From: Stenotrophomonas sp. 278
GTDB lineage: Bacteria > Pseudomonadota > Gammaproteobacteria > Xanthomonadales > Xanthomonadaceae
Length of the DNA: 33,073 nucleotides
Assembly: GCF_003935715.1 (NCBI RefSeq)
Contig: NZ_RHPP01000034.1
Span: forward strand, 1 to 33,073
Direction: 5' to 3'
The stretch's first letter is position 1, and each line of letters starts with the position of its first letter. Below, one piece after another: positions 8,536-16,429 of this stretch. The translations under genes were made by a program, and so were the position numbers. Below the pieces are notes generated by a model that was not told where the DNA came from, made no database searches, and saw only the letters and a program-made list of their open reading frames with translations.

Positions 8536-9150
8536 TCAGTGCAGCACGTCGCGGCGGGCCTGGATCAGCTTGCCGACCTGCTCGGTGGCCAGCTGCAGGG
8601 CGGCCGCCAGGCCGACGTAGGTCGCGGTGGTGCGCAGGTAGGGCAGGAACCAGTCGGCATAGTTCTTCGCCCAGCCGGCCAGTGTCGGCTCCGCGACCAC
8701 GTCACTGGTCCAGTAGAAGCCGCCCTGTGCGAACAGCTGGCACACCGCCACGGCCGCCAGCAGCAGGGCCACGCCCTTGCCCAGCGCCGCCCAGTTGGCG
8801 CTGCGGTAGCCCTGCCGAAGCAGCGCACCGCCGGCCCACAGGCTGAAGTACGCCGGGACCAGCAGGGCGGTGCCCGGTGACACGCAGTAATGCTGCCAGT
8901 AGCCGATGCCGCTGGCCCGGATCACCAGCACGTCGATCACCAGCGCCAGCACCATCAGCAGCGGGAAAGCCCAACGCGTCCAGCTGCGCAGATGGAAGCC
9001 GCCGATGAAAAACACCGCCCACGACGCATCGGGGATGGCCGCGAAGTGATTCACGCGGGTAGCGATCATCAGCAGGGCCAGCACCGCCAGGATGAAGGCG
9101 CGCGGGGCGAGGGTCGGCGAAGCGGCGGGCAGGGTGCTCATGGCATTCAT
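8536..9150 (-). CDS. Multi-spanning membrane protein, DUF6580-like (possible ECF-type substrate component)
   Basis: A 204-residue integral inner-membrane protein with five or six predicted helices, for example AFILAVLALLMIA, WAVFFIGGF, FPLLMVLALVIDVLVI, GTALLVPAYFSLWAGG, GVALLLAAVAVCQLF and a last one around YVGLAAALQL. The RVNHFAAIPDASWAVFFIGG pattern, and the late TLAGWAKNYADWFLPYLRTT, resemble the DUF6580 family, thought to be related to substrate-binding components of ECF transporters. This is recalled similarity, not a search. The gene sits directly upstream of a cobalamin adenosyltransferase gene (13-base gap), so a corrinoid or other B12-related substrate is a reasonable inference. An internal ATG at 9141 is an alternative start; neither has a clear ribosome-binding site. 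Confidence 0.75.
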   Translation of the reverse strand: MNAMSTLPAASPTLAPRAFILAVLALLMIATRVNHFAAIPDASWAVFFIGGFHLRSWTRWAFPLLMVLALVIDVLVIRASGIGYWQHYCVSPGTALLVPAYFSLWAGGALLRQGYRSANWAALGKGVALLLAAVAVCQLFAQGGFYWTSDVVAEPTLAGWAKNYADWFLPYLRTTATYVGLAAALQLATEQVGKLIQARRDVLH

Positions 9151-9191
9151 TCTAGCGCCGCTGGCACCGGGCTGGCTCTATCATGGTGGGC

Positions 9192-10397
9192 ATGAGTGAA
9201 CGTCATGATGTAGTGATCGTCGGCGGTGGCCTGGTCGGGGCCAGCCTGGCCATTGCCCTGGACCGCGCCGGTCGCACCGTCGGGCTGGTCGAGGCGACCC
9301 CGGCCGGTGCCCTGCCGCCGGTATTCGACCAGCGCAACCTCAGCTTTGCCGCAGCGACGGTCAACGCACTGACCGCACTGGGCGTGATGCCGCTGCTGGG
9401 CTCGGCGGTGGGCCCGATCACCCGGATCCACGTCAGCCGCGCCGGGGACTTCGGTCGCGTGCAGATGAGCGCCGCGGACTACCAGCGGCCCTGGTTCGGA
9501 CAGGTGGTGGTCGCGCGTGACTTCGGCCAGGCCCTGGAAACCCGGCTCCAGCAGCTGCGGCACGTCACCCGCTACCGGCCAGCGCGTTTCGTGCGGCTGG
9601 GCGAGGTGGTGGATGGCTGCCGCGCGGTGGTGGTGGCCGATGAAAACGGCGAACGCACCCTGCTGGCGCGGCTGGTGGTGGGGGCCGATGGCACCCGCAG
9701 CGGCGTGCGCGAGGCGCTGGGCATCGGCGTGGACGAGCATGACTTCGACCAGACCCTGTTCGTGGCGCGGGTACGCGCGGCGCGTGCGCCTGACGGCACC
9801 GCCTACGAGCGCTTCACCGACACCGGCCCGACCGCGCTGCTGCCGCGCGGGGACCGGCACTACGGGGTGGTGCACGGAGTGGCGCGTGACCAGGCCGATG
9901 CGGTCATGGCGCTGGACGCGGCCGACTGGCTGCGACGGCTGCAGGACGCCATCGGCTGGCGCGCCGGGCGGCTGCTGGAAAGTGGTCCGCGCAGCGCGTA
10001 TCCGCTGGTCCAGGTGCTCGCGCGGGCGCTGGTGGGCGAACGCACGGTGCTGCTGGGCAATGCGGCCCAGACCATCCATCCGCTGGGCGCTCAGGGCTTC
10101 AACCTTGGCCTGCGCGACGCCCTGACCCTGGCCGAACTGTTGCCCGCTGCCGACGATCCGGGCAGTGACGCCCTGCTGCGGCAGTACGTGGCGCGGCGGG
10201 AGGAGGACCGCCGCCAGACCATCGCCTTCTCGGGCGGGCTGGCGCGCGTGACCAGCAACCCGGCCCCACTGCTGCGTCCGCTGCGCAGCCTGGGCCTGCT
10301 GGCCGCACAGGCCAGCGACGTGCAGTCGATGCTGGTCGGCGGCGCGATGGGCTTCCGTGGCGAAGTGCCTGCGCTGTGCCGTGGAGAGCACGCATGA
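9192..10397 (+). CDS. ubiH: UbiH-family FAD-dependent ubiquinone-ring hydroxylase
   Basis: FAD-dependent monooxygenase that hydroxylates the benzoquinol ring (2-octaprenyl-6-methoxyphenol hydroxylase in E. coli) during ubiquinone synthesis, at the cytoplasmic face of the membrane. The 401-residue product shows the Rossmann FAD motif VVIVGGGLVGASLA, the DQRNLSFA motif typical of UbiH, the central VVGADGTRSGVRE, and the second FAD motif GNAAQTIHPLGAQGFNLGLRDA; the GNAAQ form, rather than GDAAH, is characteristic of UbiH. Start MSERHDV at 9192; an in-frame ATG at 9183 would add three residues. It ends in an ATGA overlap with a second hydroxylase gene, so the two are translationally coupled. Confidence 0.92.
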   Translation: MSERHDVVIVGGGLVGASLAIALDRAGRTVGLVEATPAGALPPVFDQRNLSFAAATVNALTALGVMPLLGSAVGPITRIHVSRAGDFGRVQMSAADYQRPWFGQVVVARDFGQALETRLQQLRHVTRYRPARFVRLGEVVDGCRAVVVADENGERTLLARLVVGADGTRSGVREALGIGVDEHDFDQTLFVARVRAARAPDGTAYERFTDTGPTALLPRGDRHYGVVHGVARDQADAVMALDAADWLRRLQDAIGWRAGRLLESGPRSAYPLVQVLARALVGERTVLLGNAAQTIHPLGAQGFNLGLRDALTLAELLPAADDPGSDALLRQYVARREEDRRQTIAFSGGLARVTSNPAPLLRPLRSLGLLAAQASDVQSMLVGGAMGFRGEVPALCRGEHA

Positions 10398-11569
10398 ACC
10401 GGCGCGCACGCGACGTGATCGTGGTCGGGGGAGGCGTGGTCGGTGCCGCCTGTGCGCTGGCCCTGGCTGACGCCGGGCTGGAGGTGACCCTGGTGGAAGG
10501 GCGCGAACCGCCGACATGGCAGCGCGACCCGCCGGACCTGCGGGTATATGCCTTCGCCCCGGACAACGCCCAGCTGCTGCAGGCACTGGGCGTGTGGCCG
10601 GGCGTGCTGGCCACCCGCGCCTGTGCCTACCGGCGCATGCGGGTGTGGGACGCGGCGGGTGGCGAGGAGCTGCGCTTTGATGCTGACCGTCTCGGGCGCG
10701 AGCAGCTGGGCTGGATCGTGGAAAACGATCTTCTGGTGGACCGCCTGTGGGCGGCGCTGCCGGCCGCCGGTGTCCAGGTGTGCTGCCCGGCACGGGTCGA
10801 GGCGCTGGAGCAGGACGAGACGGGCGTGCGGGTACGCCTGGACGATGGTCGCAGACTGGAGGCCCGCCTGGCGGTGGCCGCCGACGGGGCCGAGTCGACC
10901 CTGCGTCAGCTGGCAGGCCTGCAGGTCAGCCGTCAGGACTATGGCCAGCGCGGGGTGGTGGCCTACATCGACAGCGAACATGAAAACGAGGCAACCGCCT
11001 GGCAGCGGTTCCTGACCACCGGGCCGCTGGCGGTGCTGCCGGCCGGGTCGCACCGCAGTTCGATCGTCTGGACCCTGCCAGACGCCGAGGCCGCACGCGT
11101 GCTGGCGCTGGAGGAAGCCGCGTTCGGGCAGGAGCTGACCCGCGCCTTCGGGGCGCGGCTGGGCAGCATGACCCTGGCCAGTCGTCGCGTCGCATTTCCG
11201 CTGCGGCGGCAGCTCGCGACGGCCTACGTGGCCGGTCGCGTTCTGACCCTGGGCGATGCGGCCCATGTGGTACACCCGCTGGCCGGGCAGGGCGTGAACC
11301 TGGGGCTGCGTGACGTGGCTGCCCTGCGCGAACGGGTGCAGCAGGCGCAGAAGCGCCGCCAGGACTGGTCCAGCCCGGAGCGGCTGCAGCGCTGGGCACG
11401 TGAGCGGCGCAGCGACAACACGGTGTCGGCGTATGGCTTTGATGCGATCAACAAGGTGTTCTCCAATGACGAGATGCACCTGACGCTGGCCCGTGGTCGC
11501 GCGCTGGGCTGCGTGGGCAGATGGCCGCCGCTGGTGGCGGCATTCTGGAAGCGGGCCGCCGGCATCTGA
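10394..11569 (+). CDS. UbiI/UbiF-type FAD-dependent ubiquinone hydroxylase
   Basis: Second UbiH/COQ6-family flavin monooxygenase, 391 residues, acting on another ring position in ubiquinone synthesis. Motifs: VIVVGGGVVGAACAL at the N-terminus, LRVYAFAPDNAQLL, AVAADGAESTLRQLAG, and GDAAHVVHPLAGQGVNLGLRDVAAL near residue 285. Which regiospecificity applies (UbiI, UbiF or a broader enzyme) cannot be decided from these motifs, so no symbol is given. The start MNRRARDV at 10394 overlaps the ubiH stop (ATGA) and is preceded by GGAGAG at 10383-10388; a further in-frame upstream ATG lies inside ubiH. The stop at 11567-11569 overlaps the first base of a possible next ORF. Confidence 0.92.
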   Translation: MNRRARDVIVVGGGVVGAACALALADAGLEVTLVEGREPPTWQRDPPDLRVYAFAPDNAQLLQALGVWPGVLATRACAYRRMRVWDAAGGEELRFDADRLGREQLGWIVENDLLVDRLWAALPAAGVQVCCPARVEALEQDETGVRVRLDDGRRLEARLAVAADGAESTLRQLAGLQVSRQDYGQRGVVAYIDSEHENEATAWQRFLTTGPLAVLPAGSHRSSIVWTLPDAEAARVLALEEAAFGQELTRAFGARLGSMTLASRRVAFPLRRQLATAYVAGRVLTLGDAAHVVHPLAGQGVNLGLRDVAALRERVQQAQKRRQDWSSPERLQRWARERRSDNTVSAYGFDAINKVFSNDEMHLTLARGRALGCVGRWPPLVAAFWKRAAGI

Positions 11570-11916
11570 TGATGATCGAATTGTGGAAGCGTCATCCAGG
11601 CGGCCCCCTTACGGTTGGTGATGGTTCCTATTTCGCCTGGCCTGCAATGACGACCGTTACTCAAGTTGGACCGAAAACGACAATCTCCACCGCGATTGAC
11701 CCGCCCAAGCAGGAGGCCGGCGGGATCGTTCCGTTACAGGTCGCGAACGGCCCCGGTGCTCCGGAGGCGACGCAGCAGCCCAAGCGACGGCAGAGTCAGC
11801 AGCAGCGCTTCCTCGACAGGGACTTCAATCGTTTCATGAAAGGCGTGGAGAAGAGCATGGCTGATCAGCAGTTGCGTCTCCAGGACATCTCCTGCGCCAG
11901 CGACCGCGCGCGTTGA
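11569..11916 (+). CDS. Unrecognised small ORF, proline/glutamine-rich
   Basis: An open frame of 115 residues beginning ATGATG at the ubiquinone-hydroxylase stop (TGATGATG), so reinitiation is possible; an internal ATG at 11647 would give an 89-residue product starting MTTVTQVG. I do not recognise the product. The N-terminal half is rich in Thr, Pro and Gly. The second half is Gln/Arg/Lys-rich (QQPKRRQSQQQRFLDRDF) and ends in a charged, probably helical segment (FMKGVEKSMADQQLRLQD). There is no signal peptide or membrane segment. Codon use in the first 30 codons (ccc ctt acg gtt ggt gat ggt) is poorer in third-position G/C than in its neighbours, which suggests transferred DNA or non-coding sequence. 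Existence as a gene is uncertain. Confidence 0.35.
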   Translation: MMIELWKRHPGGPLTVGDGSYFAWPAMTTVTQVGPKTTISTAIDPPKQEAGGIVPLQVANGPGAPEATQQPKRRQSQQQRFLDRDFNRFMKGVEKSMADQQLRLQDISCASDRAR

Positions 11917-11999
11917 CGCGATCGGCTTGAAGTGATCGATTTCTGCAAGTTGCACCCCTCAGGGCACCGCACACTGAAGCAAACCGCTCACGCAGGTGC

Positions 12000-12410
12000 A
12001 TGATGGACATATCCGGAATTTCCAATGTACTGAAGGTGCTTCGCCCACAGGCCGACCTGGAAAAGGCGGCGGAGCAGATGCAGAAGCACCCGGAAGCGGC
12101 GGCCTCTGCAATCGGGCAGCTGCTGACCTGCATCAACAACGCCGGTCACGCACATGGCATCGGATTCACGGGGCAGAACGCACTGACGGCTGGGGCGCGC
12201 CTTCAGCAGTTTGCCGCGCAGGCGTCCACGCCCTCACGGTCCGAACTGGTCGAACTGCTGCAGTACATGCGCCCGTTGGGAGACAGCTTTCGCAGGCAGC
12301 TGGAAGCACCCACCGACGATCGGAAACGGATCGAACTGCTGCAGAACATGGTCCGCATGACGGAACAGCTGCAACGCTTCGACGGACCGGAAAAACCCTC
12401 GGACCCGTAG
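12000..12410 (+). CDS. Unrecognised helical small protein
   Basis: A 136-residue open frame, starting at either of two tandem ATGs (12000, 12003) with AGGTG at 11994-11998. I do not recognise it. It reads like a soluble, all-helical protein: amphipathic repeats such as LEKAAEQMQKHPEAAASAIGQ, SELVELLQYMRPLGDSFRRQL and KRIELLQNMVRMTEQLQRF, with a single Cys and no signal peptide. Codon use is mixed (ata, gta, cca, gga appear) compared with the strongly GC3-biased genes around it. The stop codon TAG is the TAG of a GTAG repeat hairpin. Together with the preceding 115-residue ORF it forms a small plus-strand accessory pair between the ubiquinone genes and the convergent glnS cluster. A secreted or mobile-origin role would be speculation. 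Confidence 0.55.
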   Translation: MMDISGISNVLKVLRPQADLEKAAEQMQKHPEAAASAIGQLLTCINNAGHAHGIGFTGQNALTAGARLQQFAAQASTPSRSELVELLQYMRPLGDSFRRQLEAPTDDRKRIELLQNMVRMTEQLQRFDGPEKPSDP

Positions 12411-12475
12411 CGACGCGCCATGCGCGTCAATGCGATGCTCTGGCAGCGTCGAAGCCACGCAGGGCGTGGCTCTAC
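12407..12475. repeat. Pair of facing SMAG/REP hairpins (REPIN-like doublet)
   Basis: First hairpin: GTAG at 12407-12410, stem GACGCGC (12412-12418) / GCGCGTC (12422-12428), loop CAT. Second hairpin in the opposite orientation: AGCCACGC (12453-12460) / GCGTGGCT (12464-12471), loop AGG, followed by CTAC (12472-12475), the complement of GTAG. The two face each other across 24 bases in the gap between a plus-strand ORF and the convergent EF-hand gene, the doublet layout of REPINs. It probably serves as a bidirectional transcription end. Confidence 0.8.
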
Positions 12476-12486
12476 GAGGCGTCGGG

Positions 12487-12894
12487 TTACGGCACCAGCC
12501 AACCCTGCAGCTGGCTGCGATCCAGCCGTCCCCGCCGCGCGGTGTCCAGTGACTGGAATTCATCGGCCAAGGCTGGATTGGCCTGGGCTTCCTCGCGGCT
12601 GATGAAGCCATCGCCGTCCAGGTCCAGTGATTCAAAGCGGAACCGGTACTGGCCAACCACGCTATCGGGTTGCACCGAACGCACGGTCACCGTGGATTCG
12701 CCGGCAACGGGAGGCAATGTGACCGCATGGGTCACCGCTCCGCTGGCCAACGGCTGGGTGCGCACCCCCGCCGGCACGTCACGCAGCGGCGCAGTGGTTG
12801 CCGGCACCTGTGCCAGGGCTACGCCGATAAACCCCGCGTAGAGACACGCCATGCGTGTCATCGCACCAATGAACGCCCAGCGACCCCTCACCAT
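12487..12894 (-). CDS. Small secreted EF-hand protein
   Basis: A 135-residue product with an N-terminal hydrophobic signal segment (MACLYAGFIGVALAQ, cleavage probably after ALA), a Pro/Thr/Val-rich middle, and near the C-terminus a canonical calcium-binding loop DLDGDGFISREEA. A second, degenerate EF-hand-like segment (SLDTARRGRLDRSQL) follows. A periplasmic or secreted calcium-binding role is inferred; the family is common in Xanthomonadaceae without known function. The start at 12894 overlaps the rlmM stop by seven bases (ATGGTGA), suggesting coupling; later ATGs at 12861 and 12852 are alternatives. Oddity: a SMAG-type palindrome (12838-12864) lies within the signal-peptide region, so part of the leader is repeat-derived. 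Last gene of the glnS-deaminase-rlmM-EF-hand run. Confidence 0.8.
   Translation of the reverse strand: MVRGRWAFIGAMTRMACLYAGFIGVALAQVPATTAPLRDVPAGVRTQPLASGAVTHAVTLPPVAGESTVTVRSVQPDSVVGQYRFRFESLDLDGDGFISREEAQANPALADEFQSLDTARRGRLDRSQLQGWLVP
12838..12864 (+). repeat. SMAG/REP hairpin inside the EF-hand gene's leader region
   Basis: GTAG (12838-12841) followed by GACACGC (12843-12849), loop CAT, GCGTGTC (12853-12859), then ATCGC. It overlaps the codons for the signal-peptide region of the minus-strand EF-hand gene (read there as MTRMACLYA). The 22 bases from 12843 to 12864 match the complement of 32434-32455 with one difference, so this is a dispersed repeat and not a chance palindrome. Confidence 0.75.
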
Positions 12895-13925
12895 GCCAGC
12901 ACCGTGATCTCTTCCCGATCGTGATACAGCTGCTTGGCGCGCAGATTCAGCGGCCGCCCGGCCTGCTGCTGGAAAAGCTCCAGGCACAGCCGGGTTTCAT
13001 CCCAGCGCTTCTTCATCGGCAGCTTCAGGTTGAAGATCGCATGCTGGCACCAGCCTTCGCGGAACCAGGTGGCCATGCGCTCGGCAACGCGACGCGGCTG
13101 CTCGACCATGTCGCAGACCATCCAGTCCAATGGCGCTTCCGGCTGCCAGTGGAAGCCGTCGGCACGCAGGTGTTCCACCAGTCCGGTCTGCAGCACGTGC
13201 TCACGCAATGGGCCGTTGTCCACGCTGATCACGTGCATGTGCTGGCGGGTCAGCACCCAGGTCCAGCCACCGGGAGCCGCACCGAGGTCAGCCGCGCGCA
13301 TGCCGGGCCTGACGAGGTGCTCGCGTTCTTCCGGGCGCATCAGGGTGAGCAGGGCCTCGTCGAGCTTCAGGGCCGAACGCGATGGCGCTTCCGGCAACAG
13401 TTTCAGGCGTGGAATGCCCAGCGGCCAGGGCGCGCTGTCGCGGGTGTCGGCCGTGCAGACAAACGCGTGGCGACCATCGACGAACACCACGTGCAGGCGC
13501 GGCAAGCCGGTGTGGGGCTTGTCGGTCAGCAGGCCCGCCTTGCGCAGCGCCGGGCGCAGCGCATTGCCGAACGCGCGGGCCAGGCCGGCCAGTGGCTTGC
13601 CTTGGTCCGAATCGGGATGTTCCACCCACATGTCGCCGAAGCGGGCCTGGCCTTCCAGTGCGGCCAGGATCGGGGTGATGCGGTCGGCGGGATCCAGCTC
13701 GCGCAGTTCGGCCAGCACCACCAGCTTCTGGCGCGCAAAGATCAGCGAGCGCCAAGGCAGCGCCTGCGACAGCGCGGCCCCCTCGTCGGTGGCGAACACC
13801 ACGTAGCCGTCGTTGCGCTGGGTGCGCGCATAGCCGGCAATGCCGGCGTACGCGGCGCGCTCGCTGAGCTCGCCGGCCAGTTCAGGCTCGAATCCCTGCC
13901 GGCACAGGCACAACAGGCCGCTCAC
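12888..13925 (-). CDS. rlmM: 23S rRNA (cytidine-2498-2'-O)-methyltransferase RlmM
   Basis: Methylates the ribose of C2498 in 23S rRNA (E. coli numbering) with SAM. The 345-residue protein has an N-terminal RlmM-specific region and THUMP-like domain (about residues 1-170, start MSGLLCLCRQGFEPELAGEL), then an RrmJ-like Rossmann methyltransferase domain with the SAM motif DLGAAPGGWTWVL. The VISVDNGPL acidic residue, WMVCDMVEQP and AIFNLKLPMKKRW supply the expected K-D-K-E catalytic residues. Length is close to E. coli RlmM (366). It starts 24 bases after the deaminase gene and its stop is overlapped by the EF-hand gene. Confidence 0.95.
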   Translation of the reverse strand: MSGLLCLCRQGFEPELAGELSERAAYAGIAGYARTQRNDGYVVFATDEGAALSQALPWRSLIFARQKLVVLAELRELDPADRITPILAALEGQARFGDMWVEHPDSDQGKPLAGLARAFGNALRPALRKAGLLTDKPHTGLPRLHVVFVDGRHAFVCTADTRDSAPWPLGIPRLKLLPEAPSRSALKLDEALLTLMRPEEREHLVRPGMRAADLGAAPGGWTWVLTRQHMHVISVDNGPLREHVLQTGLVEHLRADGFHWQPEAPLDWMVCDMVEQPRRVAERMATWFREGWCQHAIFNLKLPMKKRWDETRLCLELFQQQAGRPLNLRAKQLYHDREEITVLAW

Positions 13926-13949
13926 CGATCCAGTCCCATGGCCGCGCGG

Positions 13950-14510
13950 TCAGTAGTGCGCGCCATTGGCTTCCCCATAGGTACGCAGCACGGCGCGCGC
14001 GGCATCGCGACGCAGGCCCTGCACGACCTCGATGCCACGCTTGTTGAGCTCGCCCACCCAGTCCGCCGGCAGGGGGCCTTCGTCGAACGAGGTCAGTTCT
14101 TCCACGTCCTGCGCGCTCGCCCCGATCAACAGGCGGTCGATACCCGCCCAGATGGTGGCTCCGAAGCACTGGCAGCACGGTTGCGACGAGGTGGCCAGGG
14201 TGATCGGGGCCAGCACATCGTTCAGGCGCGGCGTCTGCAGGCGTTGCTGGGCCAGCATGTAGGCCATGTTTTCCGCGTGCGCCAACGAGGTGTTGTGCGG
14301 CACCACGCGGTTCACGCCGGCGGCAATTACGGTATGGTCAGGGCCGAACACCACCGCGCCGAACGGTCCGCCACTGGCGTGTTCGACATTCAGGCGCGAA
14401 AGCTCGATGGCCAGTGCGACCTTGGCTTCATCGTCGGGATAAGCACGGCCGAGGTCGATCTGGTCATGGATCCAGGCGGGCAGGGTCAGGTGGACTTGTG
14501 CGTACAGCAT
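13950..14510 (-). CDS. Nucleoside/guanine deaminase-like zinc hydrolase
   Basis: A cytidine/deoxycytidylate deaminase-fold enzyme of 186 residues. Zinc-site signatures are LAHAENMAY (His78, with Glu80 as proton shuttle) and SSQPCCQCFGA (PCxxC form, Cys112 and Cys115). The FGAVVFGPDHTVIAAGVNRV strand-turn and the PHNTSLAHAE spacing resemble guanine deaminase (GuaD-type) and other nucleoside deaminases more than TadA; the exact base is not decided by sequence alone. The C-terminal segment about the DWVGELNKRGIEVV helix is longer than in TadA. It starts 10 bases after glnS and precedes rlmM, so it is part of that run. Confidence 0.85.
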   Translation of the reverse strand: MLYAQVHLTLPAWIHDQIDLGRAYPDDEAKVALAIELSRLNVEHASGGPFGAVVFGPDHTVIAAGVNRVVPHNTSLAHAENMAYMLAQQRLQTPRLNDVLAPITLATSSQPCCQCFGATIWAGIDRLLIGASAQDVEELTSFDEGPLPADWVGELNKRGIEVVQGLRRDAARAVLRTYGEANGAHY

Positions 14511-14520
14511 GGGAACTCTC

Positions 14521-16269
14521 TCAGGCCGACCAGGTGTCGCGCAGGGTCACGCTGCGGTTGAACACCGGGACGTCGGCGGTGTGGTCGCGGCGGTCGGCGA
14601 CGAAGTAGCCGGTCCGCTCGAACTGGAAGGACTGCTCCGGCGAGGCGGTGGCCGCAGCCGGTTCGACGTAGCCGGTGACGGTGCGGCGCGATTCCGGGTT
14701 GAGGTAGTCGCGGTAGGTTCTGCCTTCCGATTCGTCGTCCGGATTGGGCACCGAGAACAGGCGGTCGTACAGGCGGATTTCCGCCGGCACGCCGTGCACG
14801 GCGCTGACCCAGTGAATGGTGCCCTTGACCTTGCGGTTGGCCCCTTCCATCCCAGGACGCGATTCCGGGTCCAGCCAGCCGCGCAGTTCGGTGATGGTGC
14901 CGTCGGCATCCTTGATCACCTCATCGCAGCGGATGATGCCGGCCCCGCGCAGGCGTACTTCGCCACCCGGCACCAGGCGCTTCCAGCCCTTGGGCGGGAC
15001 TTCAGCGAAGTCTTCGCGGTCGATCCATACCTCGCGGGCGAACGGCACCGAACGGCTGCCGAAAGCTTCGTCCTTGGGGTGGTTGCTGAAGGTGAGCTGC
15101 TCCTCAAAGCCTTCCGGCAGATTGGTCAGCACCAGCTTGACCGGGTCGATCACGGCCATGCGACGTGCGGCGGCGCTGTCCAGGTCTTCGCGCAGTGCGC
15201 CTTCCAGCACGCTGAAGTCGATCAGCGAGTTCTGCTTGCTGATGCCCACGCGCTCGGCGAACAGGCGCATCGCGGCCGGGGTGTAGCCGCGACGACGCAG
15301 GCCCTGCAGGGTCGGCATGCGCGGGTCGTCCCAGCCGTCCACCAGCTGCTCGGTGACCAGCGCCATCAGCTTGCGCTTGCTCATCACGGTGTAGTTGATG
15401 TTCAGGCGCGAGAACTCGATCTGACGCGGCTTGGCGGCTTCGCGCGGCAGGCCGCGGTCGACCAGCGGCTGGGTCAGGTCCGGGCTGTGGGCGAAGTCGA
15501 CGTTGTCCACGCACCAGTCGTACAGCGGACGGTGGTCTTCGAACTCCAGCGTGCACAGCGAATGAGTGATGCCTTCGATGGAGTCGCCCAGCGCGTGGGC
15601 GAAGTCGTACATCGGATAGATCGGCCAGGCGTTGCCGGTGTTCTGGTGTTCCACATGCTTGATGCGGTAGATCGCCGGGTCGCGCAGGTTGATGTTGCCG
15701 CTGGCCATGTCGATTTTCGCGCGCACAGTGCGGGCACCGTCGGCGAATTCTCCGGCGCGCATGCGCGCGAACAGGTCGAGGTTTTCTTCCACGCTGCGGT
15801 CGCGCCACGGCGAGGGGCGGCCGGGTTCGGTCAGGGTGCCGCGGTAGGCGCGCACTTCCTCGGCGGACAGGTCGCAGACGTAGGCCTTGCCGTCGCGGAT
15901 GAGCTTCTGCGCAGCCAGGTAGTAGGCGTCGAAGTAGTCCGAAGCGTGGCGCAGCTCGTTCCACTCAAAGCCCAGCCAGCGCACGTCGTCCTGGATGGCG
16001 GCGACGTACTCGGGGTCTTCCTTGGCCGGGTTGGTGTCGTCGAAGCGCAGGTTGCACACGCCGCTGAACTCGCCGGCAATGCCGAAGTTCAGGCAGATCG
16101 ACTTGGCATGGCCGATATGCAGGTAGCCGTTGGGCTCCGGCGGGAAGCGGGTCTTGATCGCCTGGTGCTTGCCGCTGGCCAGGTCCTCACGCACGATCTG
16201 GCGGATGAAATCGCGCTTTTCGTGGGTTTCCGGAAGGGCGTCGGTGGGGGCGGCAGTAGGCTCGGACAT
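14521..16269 (-). CDS. glnS: Glutaminyl-tRNA synthetase
   Basis: Charges tRNA-Gln with glutamine; class I synthetase, cytoplasmic, 582 residues (E. coli 554). The Rossmann catalytic core shows [20 protein letters not shown] (HIGH at about 51-54) and the second class I signature as [13 protein letters not shown]. Between them are [11 protein letters not shown] and the [23 protein letters not shown] blocks specific for GlnRS; the C-terminal half forms the two anticodon-binding barrels. Start [10 protein letters not shown] at 16269; the open frame extends upstream to 16440 but through a palindrome-rich leader, so it is not taken as coding. First gene of the glnS-deaminase-rlmM-EF-hand run. Confidence 0.98.
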   Translation of the reverse strand: MSEPTAAPTDALPETHEKRDFIRQIVREDLASGKHQAIKTRFPPEPNGYLHIGHAKSICLNFGIAGEFSGVCNLRFDDTNPAKEDPEYVAAIQDDVRWLGFEWNELRHASDYFDAYYLAAQKLIRDGKAYVCDLSAEEVRAYRGTLTEPGRPSPWRDRSVEENLDLFARMRAGEFADGARTVRAKIDMASGNINLRDPAIYRIKHVEHQNTGNAWPIYPMYDFAHALGDSIEGITHSLCTLEFEDHRPLYDWCVDNVDFAHSPDLTQPLVDRGLPREAAKPRQIEFSRLNINYTVMSKRKLMALVTEQLVDGWDDPRMPTLQGLRRRGYTPAAMRLFAERVGISKQNSLIDFSVLEGALREDLDSAAARRMAVIDPVKLVLTNLPEGFEEQLTFSNHPKDEAFGSRSVPFAREVWIDREDFAEVPPKGWKRLVPGGEVRLRGAGIIRCDEVIKDADGTITELRGWLDPESRPGMEGANRKVKGTIHWVSAVHGVPAEIRLYDRLFSVPNPDDESEGRTYRDYLNPESRRTVTGYVEPAAATASPEQSFQFERTGYFVADRRDHTADVPVFNRSVTLRDTWSA

Positions 16270-16301
16270 GGTGCGCTGGGCGGTAGACAGAAAGAATGAC
16301 A

Positions 16302-16363
16302 GTCTATCGTGTCCCGCGCAGCGGGACACGATAGACGGGTAGGTACCGACCGTTGGTCGGTAC
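16302..16363. repeat. Two strong hairpins in the glnS / DUF2007 divergent region
   Basis: The first is a perfect 16-bp inverted repeat: GTCTATCGTGTCCCGC (16302-16317), loop GCA, complement at 16321-16336. The second is a SMAG-type element: GTAG (16339-16342), stem GTACCGACC (16343-16351) / GGTCGGTAC (16355-16363), loop GTT. The first lies only 33 bases upstream of the glnS start, so if the promoter is further out, it is in the glnS leader RNA. Confidence 0.85.
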
Positions 16364-16429
16364 GCTCTTTCCGGCCCGCGTTCACATCTCCGGCGTATGC
16401 TGGGCTGAACCCGCCTCCGAGGCCCGCCC

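Noticed and set aside
9147-10793. Minus-strand open frame of 548 codons
   Set aside because: Antisense to ubiH and the start of the second hydroxylase gene, both of which are clear flavoproteins.
11734-11955. Minus-strand 73-codon frame opposite the small unknown ORFs
   Set aside because: No ribosome-binding site, no neighbour in that direction, and a composition typical of an antisense frame.
14509-16299. Plus-strand open frame of 596 codons
   Set aside because: Antisense to glnS.
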